Assembly (NCBI GenBank): GCA_903895475.1
Contig: CAITUF010000203.1
Coordinates: 1-29,405, forward strand
From: an uncultured Opitutia bacterium
GTDB taxonomy: Bacteria; Verrucomicrobiota; Verrucomicrobiia; Opitutales; UBA953
DNA: 29,405 bases
Reading direction: 5' to 3'
Below the pieces are notes generated by a model. It was given only the letters and a program-made list of their open reading frames with translations. It did no database searches and was not told the DNA's origin. This document shows positions 15,997-23,152 of the stretch, piece after piece; position 1 is the stretch's first letter; the number at the start of each line of letters is the position of its first letter. The position numbers and the translations under genes are program-made.

Positions 15997-17516
15997 GACG
16001 CCGGGCCCCTCCGTAGGTCGAGTAATTCGCGGACCACTTGACGATCGTCAAAGGGCACCACGGTATCAGCAAATTCCTGGGTCGACTCGTGGCCCTTCCC
16101 AGTGACGACCACGCAATCGCCCGGCCGAGCGGCGGCGAGGGCGCGGCCGATGGCTTCACGGCGGTCGGCAACGAACTCCACGGTCGGCAAGGGACCTAAC
16201 CCAGTTCGCATATCCGTAAAGATAGCATCGATGCTTTCCTTGCGCGGATTATCGGAAGTCGCCCAAGCCAGATGAGCGAGCTCGGCGACTACCTGAGTCA
16301 TCGCTGGACGCTTGCCGCGATCCCGATTCCCGCCGCAGCCGAAGACGCAGAGGACGCGGCCCGGCGTAATGGCTCGAAGCATACGGAGCGCATTACGTAA
16401 GGCGTCGTCCGTATGGGCGTAGTCAACGAAGACCGGGAAAGCTTGACCGACCTCGACGCGTTCCATGCGGCCGGCCACGCCCGGGAAGGAAGCCACCGCG
16501 GACCCTAACGTCAGCGGGTCGCGCCCCAAGGCTGCGGCCAAGGCCAAAGCGCAGAGCACATTGGAGACGTTATAGTCGCCAGGGAGCGGCGAGGAGAAAA
16601 CAGCGGAGCGGCCTTGCCAGACGACGGTGAATTCCGTGCCCGCCAGGGTATAACGCACATCGGTTGCGCGGAGGTCGGCGACGGCAGAGAGGCCAAAAGT
16701 TAGGACGGGACCGCGGCGACGGCAGGCCTCGGCGAGGACATGGCCAGCGGGGTCATCGAGGTTAAAGACGCTCACTCCGGGGACGGAACCGTTGCGACCA
16801 TCGAAGAGGACGGTCTTGGCGTCTAAGTAGGTAGCGAGGTCGCCATGGTAGTCGACGTGATCGCGCGTGAGGTTCGTGAAGGCGGCGGCGGCGAAATGGA
16901 AACCATGCACACGATCTTGGTGGAGTGCATGCGAACTCACCTCGAGGCAGGCCCCAGCGCACTCGGCGTCAGCCATCTGGCGGAAAAAGGCCGCGAGGTC
17001 GGCTGACTCCGGCGTTGTCTTATAAGAAGGGATAGAGCGGCGACCGAGGTGGTAACGAACCGTCCCGACCAGGCCCCATTGGCTTCCGTCGGTCTGGAGC
17101 AAGTGACGCAGAAGCGACGTCACCGTCGTCTTACCATTGGTCCCCGTGACGCCCACTAATTGTAGGGCGGTTTCGGGATGGCCGTGAAAACGCCGGGCGA
17201 CTTCCGCCAGGACCTTGCGCGGGTCGTCGACTTGCGCGGCCGCCACGGCGGGAAGGCCGGTAACGGAACGGGCGGAAATCACCGCGGCCGCCCCACGGGC
17301 AATGACGTCATCCAGGTATTCGTGGCCGTCGGAACGGAGCCCAGGTAAAGCGAAGAACAACGACCCTGGCAGAATGCGGCGGCTATCGGTCACCAGCCCA
17401 GTAATCTTCGCCGTCCAATCGCCCGAGCGACCTAGCACCGGGAGGCCTTGGAGCAAGGTTTGGAAAGAAGGGCGTTCCATCGGGGCAAAACGGGTCTGGC
17501 TAGGCGGGTGGTTCAT
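15993..17516 (-). CDS. murE: UDP-N-acetylmuramoyl-L-alanyl-D-glutamate--2,6-diaminopimelate ligase
   Basis: This 507-residue Mur ligase adds the third amino acid of the stem peptide. Motifs are TDSRRILPGSLFFAL (N-terminal domain), ATP loop GVTGTNGKTT (122-131), the likely carbamylated lysine K234 in LDAKTVLFDG, VDYAHTDDALRNAL (364-377), CGGNRDRGKR (394-403) and VVTGKGHE near the end. DNPR at 422-425 is the family marker for meso-diaminopimelate rather than lysine, so the wall is predicted to be of the Gram-negative A1-gamma type. ATG 17516 overlaps the ftsI stop (ATGA). A second ATG twelve codons in (MERPSF) is possible, but the overlap favours the first. The stop overlaps murF. Confidence 0.95.
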   Translation of the reverse strand: MNHPPSQTRFAPMERPSFQTLLQGLPVLGRSGDWTAKITGLVTDSRRILPGSLFFALPGLRSDGHEYLDDVIARGAAAVISARSVTGLPAVAAAQVDDPRKVLAEVARRFHGHPETALQLVGVTGTNGKTTVTSLLRHLLQTDGSQWGLVGTVRYHLGRRSIPSYKTTPESADLAAFFRQMADAECAGACLEVSSHALHQDRVHGFHFAAAAFTNLTRDHVDYHGDLATYLDAKTVLFDGRNGSVPGVSVFNLDDPAGHVLAEACRRRGPVLTFGLSAVADLRATDVRYTLAGTEFTVVWQGRSAVFSSPLPGDYNVSNVLCALALAAALGRDPLTLGSAVASFPGVAGRMERVEVGQAFPVFVDYAHTDDALRNALRMLRAITPGRVLCVFGCGGNRDRGKRPAMTQVVAELAHLAWATSDNPRKESIDAIFTDMRTGLGPLPTVEFVADRREAIGRALAAARPGDCVVVTGKGHESTQEFADTVVPFDDRQVVRELLDLRRGPAS

Positions 17517-19342
17517 CGACCAACGAGCGTGGCCGTTGACGCGGCGCCATGAGGGTTGCCCGCGGCCGTGGCGACGACGCCAGCGTTAGCCTTCGGGATG
17601 TTGAGCCATTTAATACATTCCAGCGCGACTTCGCGGAAAATCGGGGCCGCTACCTTGCCGCCATAACCCACGCCTTCACCATGCGGCTCATCAATAATGA
17701 CGGTGATCGCTAGCTTGGGGTCGTTGACGGGGAAGAAGCCCGAGAACGAAGCCACGTGGTGTGAGGTCGAATACTTACCGTCGATGATCTTCTGCGTCGT
17801 GCCCGTTTTTCCGGCGACTTCATAGTCAGGAATATCCGCAATCGGGGCAGTGCCACCCTTCGCACAGACGGCACGGAGCAAAGTCGCCATGGACGCCGCC
17901 GTGTCCGCCGTGATGGCTCGGCCCTTAGAGCGGGGCGGGTAGTTGAGCACGACCTGCTTCGTCTTCGGGTCATCAATCCGGAGCACTAATTGTGGCTGCA
18001 TCAGTTGCCCCTCAGCGGCGACGACCGCCATCGCATAATGCATCTGCATGGCGGTCACACTGACCGAGTGCCCCATCGGCACGCGGGAAACCGTTATGCC
18101 ATCCCACTTCGCCGGCGGGATGAGCATGCCGCCCGACTCGGCGCCCGTCAGGAGGCCCGTGTTCGCCCCGAAGCCGAAGGAACGAATCAACTTATCGAAA
18201 CGCTCTTCGCCGAGGCGCTCCGCGTAAAGCATCCCGATCTGCACGGTCCCACGGTTGGAAGATTCCCGGACGATTTGCCGGACATCGACGGCTCCAAGCG
18301 CGTGCGAATCCGCGGGCAAAGGAACCATCCGGCCTTTGTAGGGCACGGCCGACAGCCCACAGTCGTAGACGGAGTTGGGCGTGATGAGGCGCTCCTCGAG
18401 TGCGCCCGAGACCGAAACGATTTTGAAGACCGACCCCGGCTCGTAGATATCGGACACCGCGCGGTTACGCTGGCTATCCATCGGCGCGAGCTTCGGGTCG
18501 AAGAATTTATTCAGGTCAAACGTGGGCCAATTAGCCAAACCAAGGATACGGCCAGTCTTTGGCTCGCTGACGATGATAATGCCCGACTTCGGCGTATACT
18601 GGTTGGCGGCCTTTTCCAAGGCGACCTCACAGGCATTCTGGACGAGGCTGTTGATCGTGAGCACAACCGTGCTGCCGTCGATGGGCGCGACTTCGCGCAA
18701 GCGATTGCTGGCAATCTCGCGACGACGGCCATCGCGCTCAGATTCAATCCAACCCTTTTGCCCCTGGAGGAAACCGTCCAGAGACTTTTCAATACCGACC
18801 GACGGCACCATCTCTTTGTTAACGTAACCAACGACGTGTGCCGCCAACTGCCCTTTCGGGTAATTTCGACGATACTTGAGTTCGGACCGCACGGCCTTGA
18901 GCTTCAGTTCCTGGACCTTCTTCATGGTCGCCTCATCGCATTCCCGAGCGAGGACGACCCAGCGGACGCGGCGGGCGACGCCTTCATCGTCCACGCGGGG
19001 AGCTGGGTTGAAGGCCGCCTTGACCGTCACGAGCGGCAGACGCAAAATCGCTGCAACCTCGGCGGCCCGCTTATGGTCGTCCTTAAGGAGTGACTCTGGG
19101 TCAACGCCGATGTCCCAGACATCCTCGGACACGGCGAGCAGGTTATCCTGCGAGTCCCTGATTTCCCCCCGGCGGCAAACCTTCTCCTGGAAAACATAAC
19201 GCCGCTGGAGTGCCTCCGCCCGGAGGCTAGGAGCATCAATCCAGTGGAGCCAGACCAGGCGACCGACGACAACGAGGAAACAAGCGGACACGACCCAGGC
19301 GAGCGAACGGAAGCGCAATCGCCTGGCGTGCGGAAGGGTCAT
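17513..19342 (-). CDS. ftsI: septal transpeptidase FtsI (PBP3-like)
   Basis: This 609-residue class B penicillin-binding protein cross-links septal peptidoglycan. A short basic cytoplasmic end precedes one membrane helix (about residues 13-31). Next come the pedestal domain, with RRGEIRDSQDNLLA (57-70), and then the transpeptidase domain. Its active-site motifs are SVFK (S304, K307) in YEPGSVFKIVS, SSN (361-363) and KTGT (512-515). YNPKG-like ISN motifs and FDLNKFFDP match FtsI. A Pro/Ala/Gly-poor tail of about 35 residues follows the fold. The ATG overlaps the stop of the small FtsL-like gene and the stop overlaps murE. The position right after rsmH and ftsL, plus the single-membrane topology, supports FtsI over other class B proteins. 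Confidence 0.95.
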   Translation of the reverse strand: MTLPHARRLRFRSLAWVVSACFLVVVGRLVWLHWIDAPSLRAEALQRRYVFQEKVCRRGEIRDSQDNLLAVSEDVWDIGVDPESLLKDDHKRAAEVAAILRLPLVTVKAAFNPAPRVDDEGVARRVRWVVLARECDEATMKKVQELKLKAVRSELKYRRNYPKGQLAAHVVGYVNKEMVPSVGIEKSLDGFLQGQKGWIESERDGRRREIASNRLREVAPIDGSTVVLTINSLVQNACEVALEKAANQYTPKSGIIIVSEPKTGRILGLANWPTFDLNKFFDPKLAPMDSQRNRAVSDIYEPGSVFKIVSVSGALEERLITPNSVYDCGLSAVPYKGRMVPLPADSHALGAVDVRQIVRESSNRGTVQIGMLYAERLGEERFDKLIRSFGFGANTGLLTGAESGGMLIPPAKWDGITVSRVPMGHSVSVTAMQMHYAMAVVAAEGQLMQPQLVLRIDDPKTKQVVLNYPPRSKGRAITADTAASMATLLRAVCAKGGTAPIADIPDYEVAGKTGTTQKIIDGKYSTSHHVASFSGFFPVNDPKLAITVIIDEPHGEGVGYGGKVAAPIFREVALECIKWLNIPKANAGVVATAAGNPHGAASTATLVGR

Positions 19343-19725
19343 CGCGCTCCGTTTCCTCCCTGCCCCGTCGTCGGACGGAACGCGATGTTGAGAGCCGTCA
19401 CACGAGGGCTCGCAGTATTCTTAAGAGGAACCACGGCGGTGACCATGGGGGTAAGGCGGATGAAGGTGACCTGTTCGGGCACTGGGGGCTTGAGGTCTTC
19501 GCCGGCGATCTGCTTCAGCTGCAGGCTGTCCTGCGTCTGGTCGCGGGCACGCTTCAAGGCATCGAGTTCCTTTTTAGACTCGGCGATGCTGCGCTCGAGG
19601 CGCTGGATCCGGGCGCCCACATCGTCACTGCGTAGGCGCAGCTTCATAATATGGATAGCGCCGACGGCCGCGGCGGCAAAGCTCGCCGCGAGCATAGTAC
19701 CAATGAGGAAGCGACGGGGGCTCAT
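19339..19725 (-). CDS. ftsL: FtsL-like small divisome protein
   Basis: This 128-residue bitopic protein has little sequence conservation. A transmembrane segment (about 6-28) is followed by a charged coiled-coil stretch (about 32-72, with heptad Leu/Ile and many Lys, Glu, Arg, Asp), ending in QLKQIAGEDL. The last 50 residues are Thr/Val/Pro-rich and polar. FtsL in other bacteria has the same architecture and occupies the same slot between rsmH and ftsI, where it bridges FtsQ and FtsB to FtsWI. The assignment rests on topology and position only. The C-terminal extension beyond the coiled coil is longer than in E. coli FtsL. It overlaps rsmH (19722-19725) and ftsI (19339-19342) by ATGA at both ends. 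Confidence 0.7.
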   Translation of the reverse strand: MSPRRFLIGTMLAASFAAAAVGAIHIMKLRLRSDDVGARIQRLERSIAESKKELDALKRARDQTQDSLQLKQIAGEDLKPPVPEQVTFIRLTPMVTAVVPLKNTASPRVTALNIAFRPTTGQGGNGAR

Positions 19726-20639
19726 GCGTCGGTACGGCGCAGGGCGCGCAAGCGGGCCGAGCGGCTCCGCGGGTTACGGTGTTGTTCCTCGTCGGACGGC
19801 TGCACGGCCTTCCGCGTCAGGAGTTCGGCATGGCTGACGCGCTCGTCCTGGAGACGATTATCGTCGCGGTCGACCGGGCGTCCGGCGACCTCGTTCATGT
19901 AGCGCTTAACCATCCGGTCTTCGAGCGAGTGAAAAGAAATAACCGCTAAGACTCCGCCCTGCTCGAGTTTAGCGAACGCCTTCGGCAAGGCGGCGGCGAG
20001 GGCGCCGAGCTCATCATTGATGGCGATACGGACCCCTTGGAAAGTCTTGGTCGCTGGGTGCGGCCCACGAGGACCAGGAGGCGGCGGGGCGGCTTCGGCC
20101 ACGAGTTCGGCGAAGGAAGCCGTGCGGGCGAGGCGACCCGAACCGCGGGCGGCCTCGATGGCGTTGACGATCCGGTACCAGCGCGGCTCCTCGCCAAAAT
20201 CCCGGACGGCCTGCTCCAGCTCACGCCGGTCAGCACATTCAAGGAACTCCGCCGCTGTGCGGCCCCGCCGCGTGTCCATACGCATGTCGTTCGGGGCGTC
20301 GAAGCGGAAAGAGAAACCGCGTCCAGCGTCGTCCAGCTGATGCGAAGACACCCCAATGTCCATCAGCACTCCAGCAAAACGACCCTGAACGCGGTCAAGG
20401 TCACGGAAATTTTCGGCGTGAAAACACAACCGAGAGCCATACTTGGCCAACAAAGGCGCGGCGCGTTCGCCCGCTTGGGGATCGCGGTCGAGTGCCACTA
20501 CGGTGGCGCCAGGCGCGCGGTCCAACAAGGCCGCCGAATGCCCCCCACCCCCGAACGTGCAATCCATGTAGGCACGGCCGTCCTGCGGAGCGAGGAGCGC
20601 GAGGCACTCCTCCAGCAGAACGGGAACGTGGTTGGTCAT
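19722..20639 (-). CDS. rsmH: 16S rRNA m4C1402 methyltransferase RsmH (MraW)
   Basis: This 305-residue AdoMet enzyme makes the N4-methyl mark on C1402 of 16S rRNA in the ribosomal P site. The cofactor motif DCTFGGGGHSAALL is at residues 26-39, followed by VALDRDPQAGERA, VLMDIGVSSHQLDDAGRGFSF, RMDTRRG and the C-terminal ISFHSLEDRMVKRYM. The inserted helical substrate domain between the cofactor motifs is of normal size, with a Pro-rich loop (APPPPGPRGP). The start ATG 20639 has no Shine-Dalgarno sequence and lies 55 bases after the mraZ stop. Its stop overlaps the FtsL-like gene. The mraZ-rsmH order is the conserved head of dcw clusters. Confidence 0.95.
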   Translation of the reverse strand: MTNHVPVLLEECLALLAPQDGRAYMDCTFGGGGHSAALLDRAPGATVVALDRDPQAGERAAPLLAKYGSRLCFHAENFRDLDRVQGRFAGVLMDIGVSSHQLDDAGRGFSFRFDAPNDMRMDTRRGRTAAEFLECADRRELEQAVRDFGEEPRWYRIVNAIEAARGSGRLARTASFAELVAEAAPPPPGPRGPHPATKTFQGVRIAINDELGALAAALPKAFAKLEQGGVLAVISFHSLEDRMVKRYMNEVAGRPVDRDDNRLQDERVSHAELLTRKAVQPSDEEQHRNPRSRSARLRALRRTDA

Positions 20640-20694
20640 GGCGGCGGGGCTGTGAATAACGTGTGAGTTGTGTAAGTAACTTTTGGATACTAGC

Positions 20695-21153
20695 TCAGAG
20701 CCCGAGCGCGGCGAGCGCGCGCAGGATGGTCTGCGTCTGCTCGGACGTGCGGTCGACGACCGGCGGATTTTTCGAAAGGATTTGGAAAGTGGTGAAGCCG
20801 CCCTTGAAGACGACGTCCCGGCCCAGCTGGGCTTCCTTCACCACGTGCTCGTTGAGCGTGATGCGGCCCGCCTTATCACAGGCGACCTGAATACTGTTCG
20901 AAGCGAGTAAACTCAGCGCGTTCATCTTGTCGGGATCACTGACCGTCACCTGCTGGGCAGCGTCGGAAATGCGCTTCACCATCACCGGCGGGAAAACGAC
21001 AATCGCCCCGAGCGCCGGATGGAACATCGCGAGAAATCCCGATTCCACCGCGCTCTCGAAACGCCAGGCCGCCGGAATCGTGACACGATTCTTCTCATCC
21101 AATTTTCCATGATGGATGCCGGTGAAGAGACTGGAGGTGGAACCAATAGACAT
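20695..21153 (-). CDS. mraZ: transcriptional regulator MraZ
   Basis: This 152-residue protein has two SpoVT/AbrB-like repeats. The first is visible as SLFTGIHHGKLDEKNRVTIPAAWR near the N terminus (quoted only as two parts: FTGIHHGKLDEKNR and VTIPAAWR), and the second as SIQVACDKAGRITLNEHVV. In E. coli MraZ is a ring-forming repressor of its own dcw cluster that binds TGGG repeats. I chose ATG 21153 because the homology begins there and because the operator repeats lie immediately upstream. The open frame continues for 19 codons through those repeats, which are not plausible protein. A perfect five-base-pair G/C hairpin (21159-21172) sits six bases before the start codon, and there is no usable Shine-Dalgarno sequence. 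The gene heads the 17-gene operon. Confidence 0.94.
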   Translation of the reverse strand: MSIGSTSSLFTGIHHGKLDEKNRVTIPAAWRFESAVESGFLAMFHPALGAIVVFPPVMVKRISDAAQQVTVSDPDKMNALSLLASNSIQVACDKAGRITLNEHVVKEAQLGRDVVFKGGFTTFQILSKNPPVVDRTSEQTQTILRALAALGL

Positions 21154-21158
21154 AGGCT

Positions 21159-21172
21159 GGGGGAGTACCCCC
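21159..21172 (-). promoter_or_regulatory. hairpin just upstream of the mraZ start
   Basis: A perfect stem GGGGG/CCCCC with a four-base loop lies at 21159-21163 and 21168-21172, six bases before the mraZ ATG in the mRNA. It overlaps the operator repeat nearest the gene. It would fold across the region a ribosome must contact, so it may lower translation of mraZ. Confidence 0.45.
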
Positions 21173-21203
21173 ATTTCACCCACTTTTCCCCACTCTTCCC
21201 CAC
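21168..21203 (-). promoter_or_regulatory. MraZ operator (TGGG repeats)
   Basis: Read on the minus strand, four TGGG cores occur in a row. Their T positions are 21202, 21192, 21182 and 21173, giving spacings of 10, 10 and 9 bases, each in an AGTGGG or ATGGG context. A further TGGG core lies at 21223-21220, 21 bases (two helical turns) upstream of the first. Known MraZ proteins bind three to four TGGG repeats about one turn apart in front of mraZ, so this is the expected autoregulatory site. Confidence 0.88.
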
Positions 21204-21228
21204 TCGTCAAGAAATATGCCCCATTTTG

Positions 21229-21237
21229 TTATCCACA
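21229..21237 (+). promoter_or_regulatory. perfect DnaA box
   Basis: TTATCCACA, the high-affinity DnaA box sequence, occurs once upstream of the MraZ operator. A single match can arise by chance in a window this size, but its location in the dcw promoter region, beside an AT-rich stretch, is suggestive. No second perfect box is seen nearby, so it is not evidence of a replication origin. Confidence 0.5.
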
Positions 21238-21260
21238 GGCGCGATCCAGGGGCTGGGACC

Positions 21261-21291
21261 TAATTTATGAATGAAATCGGTCTATAAATTA
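21261..21291. promoter_or_regulatory. AT-rich 8-bp inverted repeat
   Basis: TAATTTAT (21261-21268) and ATAAATTA (21284-21291) form a perfect inverted repeat with a 15-base spacer, so the half-site centres are about two helical turns apart. This geometry fits a dimeric regulator. The element lies between the two divergent genes. No regulator can be named. Confidence 0.4.
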
Positions 21292-21529
21292 CCTAAGCAT
21301 CTGTCTTACAGTAAGTTAAGTGATGTATTTGATGGATTTTCGTCTTTCCGCACCCCCTCCCCTCCGGCCAGGGGCTGATCTGGGCGGCCACTCCCTCCCC
21401 CGCGCCGCCCCCCGTTTTGTAATTACTTTTCACATACCGTCGACGCAGTCAACCCCACGGGCCCGTCCCGAAATCGGTTGCCAATCTGCGTCCGCTGTGT
21501 TTCGTTGTGCCTACCGCATCCATCCTCTC

Positions 21530-21958
21530 ATGAAGCACGCCGTTCCCTTCGCCCTCCTCGCCGCCACGCTCGCCTTCACCGGCTGCAACACCTACGTGGG
21601 CGTCGATAACCCTGACCAGCCCAGCTCGACGTACTCGAATGCAACGGGCGCCTTAGTCACCCGCTACAAGGCCTCACCTGAAGTAGTCTTCAACGCCGTC
21701 AAGCGTGCCGTCGACTCCCAGAGCGACACCATGAAGCGCATGGGCGAATCCGACAAGCGCGTGAATAACGAACTTCAGGAAGTGACCGTCTATGCCCGGG
21801 CCATCGGTGACCTCGAAATCAAAATTGAAGTCGCCAAGGTCGAAGACCCAGTGACCAAAGAAAACTTCACGCAGGTGACTGTTAAGTACGGCTTCTTCGG
21901 CAACTGCGAACAGAGCCAGCAGATCGTCTCCCGCATTTCCCAGAACCTCCGCCGCTAA
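21530..21958 (+). CDS. small lipoprotein, DUF3568-like
   Basis: This 142-residue predicted lipoprotein has signal MKHAVPFALLAATLAFTGC with a good lipobox (FTGC, C19). The mature part shows an alternating helix and strand pattern: ASPEVVFNAVKRAVDS, a charged helix, VTVYARAIGDLEIKIEVAKV, and a closing TQVTVKYGFFGNCEQSQQIV then SRISQNL. This layout resembles DUF3568 lipoproteins, whose function is unknown. The family call is from memory of the pattern and is moderately sure. I chose ATG 21530 because the signal peptide begins there; the 70 in-frame codons upstream are low in conservation signs and include non-coding GC-rich sequence. A strong terminator follows, so it is a single-gene unit. The mature chain carries a second cysteine (GNC). 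Confidence 0.75.
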   Translation: MKHAVPFALLAATLAFTGCNTYVGVDNPDQPSSTYSNATGALVTRYKASPEVVFNAVKRAVDSQSDTMKRMGESDKRVNNELQEVTVYARAIGDLEIKIEVAKVEDPVTKENFTQVTVKYGFFGNCEQSQQIVSRISQNLRR

Positions 21959-21983
21959 GCCCGTCGGGCGGAACCGCCATCGG

Positions 21984-22022
21984 ACGCCGCCTGGCCTTTT
22001 GGCTCGGCGGCGTTCTTTTTTT
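21984..22022 (+). terminator. intrinsic terminator after the lipoprotein gene
   Basis: An eight-base-pair stem ACGCCGCC (21984-21991) / GGCGGCGT (22006-22013), with an inner GCC/GGC pairing around a TTTT loop, is followed by TCTTTTTTT. It lies 26 bases past the lipoprotein stop and 21 bases before aroC, so it separates the two genes. Confidence 0.9.
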
Positions 22023-22042
22023 AAACCACCATTCATCAAGAC

Positions 22043-23152
22043 ATGGGTAATATCTTCGGACAGTGTTTCCGCATCGCGACCTTCGGTGAAAGCCATGGCC
22101 CGGCCCTCGGCGTCGTCATCGACGGCTGCCCGCCGCGCGTGCCGTTCGACCTCGCCTTCCTCCAGAGCGAACTCGCCCGTCGGCGCCCCGGCCAGAGTAA
22201 GCTCACCACGCAACGCCAAGAAGGCGACGTACCGGAAATCCTTTCGGGGCTTTCGCCCGATGGGCTGACGCTCGGCTCGCCGATCGCCATCGTCATCCGG
22301 AATGTAGACCAACGCTCGTCGGCCTACACGGAGATGAAAAGTGCCTACCGCCCATCGCATGCGGATTTCACTTACGATACTAAATACGGTATCCGCGCCG
22401 TTGAAGGCGGCGGCCGCTCCTCCGCCCGCGAAACGGCGGCCCGCGTCGCGGCTGGCGCCCTGGCGAAGACCGTCCTTAAACATGCCTGCGGGGCGACCAT
22501 TACCGCCTGGGTCGAAAGCATCGCCGACATCCGCATGCCCGCGCCGACCAAGACGCCTTCCCTGAAGCAGGTCGAAGCCTCGCCCACCCGTTGCCCCCAT
22601 CCCGCCACCGCCCAACGCATGGAGGCGCGTATTCACGCCGCCCGTGCCGACGGCGATTCTGTCGGGGGCGTCGTCTGCTGCGTCATCTCCGGCCTCCCCG
22701 GTGGTCTCGGCTCACCAGTCTTTGATCGCTTCGAAGCGGAACTCGCTAAAGCCATGCTCTCGTTACCCGCCACCAAGGGCTTCGAGCTCGGCAGCGGCTT
22801 CGCCGGCACGTTGCTCAAGGGGAGCGAGCACAACGATCTCTTTGTTAAGAAGGGCGGCCGGATCCGCACCCTGACGAACCGCTCGGGTGGCACGCAAGGC
22901 GGCATCACCAACGGTGAAGACGTCGTCTTCCGCATTGCCTTCAAGCCGACCGCAACCGTCCTCAAGCCGCAAAAAACCGTCAGCCCCGATGGTAAGGCTA
23001 CCTCGCTGAGTGCACGCGGCCGCCACGACCCCTGCGTTCTCCCGCGCGCGGTCCCCATCGTCGAAGCCATGGCCGCCTTGGTCGCCGTGGACCATTGGAT
23101 CCGCGATCGCGGACAGAACGCTCCCTTCGGCCGCTGCGGGCGCAAAGCATGA
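22043..23152 (+). CDS. aroC: chorismate synthase
   Basis: This 369-residue enzyme performs the last shikimate step, converting EPSP to chorismate with reduced FMN. Family motifs are FRIATFGESHGPALG at the N terminus, GVVIDGCPP, RRRPGQSKLTTQR, GSPIAIVIRN, the RPSHADFTY region, GGGRSSARETAARVAAGA, and the C-terminal SGGTQGGITNGEDV and RHDPCVLPRAVPIVEAM. The set is complete. The start has no Shine-Dalgarno sequence and lies 21 bases after the terminator, so the promoter may overlap it. The stop overlaps the start of the P-loop gene as ATGA (23149-23152), which ties the two in one transcript. Confidence 0.96.
   Translation: MGNIFGQCFRIATFGESHGPALGVVIDGCPPRVPFDLAFLQSELARRRPGQSKLTTQRQEGDVPEILSGLSPDGLTLGSPIAIVIRNVDQRSSAYTEMKSAYRPSHADFTYDTKYGIRAVEGGGRSSARETAARVAAGALAKTVLKHACGATITAWVESIADIRMPAPTKTPSLKQVEASPTRCPHPATAQRMEARIHAARADGDSVGGVVCCVISGLPGGLGSPVFDRFEAELAKAMLSLPATKGFELGSGFAGTLLKGSEHNDLFVKKGGRIRTLTNRSGGTQGGITNGEDVVFRIAFKPTATVLKPQKTVSPDGKATSLSARGRHDPCVLPRAVPIVEAMAALVAVDHWIRDRGQNAPFGRCGRKA

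Larger units (their letters stand above)
21154..21529. promoter_or_regulatory. divergent control region between mraZ and the lipoprotein gene
   Basis: This 376-base stretch carries no convincing gene. The mraZ-proximal part holds the TGGG operator, a TTGACG -35-like hexamer on the minus strand (21210-21205) with no good -10, and the DnaA box. Bases 21261-21345 are clearly AT-rich against the GC-rich background and include the inverted repeat and a small palindrome CTTACAGTAAG (21305-21315). The part next to the lipoprotein gene is GC-rich, with a perfect hairpin at 21359-21374 (CCCCT/AGGGG), and I see no confident plus-strand promoter in it. Confidence 0.7.

Noticed and set aside
17990..19093. 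367-codon plus-strand open frame inside ftsI
   Set aside because: It lies entirely antisense to an intact transpeptidase gene with all active-site motifs and has low-complexity Arg/His-rich composition.
21154..21210. Longer mraZ start inside the operator
   Set aside because: The 19 extra codons are translated TGGG repeats; homology and the operator both favour ATG 21153.
21229..21345. Replication origin
   Set aside because: Only one DnaA box is present beside the AT-rich patch, and no dnaA, dnaN or other origin-linked gene is nearby.
21674..22636. 320-codon minus-strand open frame across the lipoprotein gene and aroC
   Set aside because: It is a shadow of two recognised plus-strand genes, crosses a strong terminator and has no recognisable motif.
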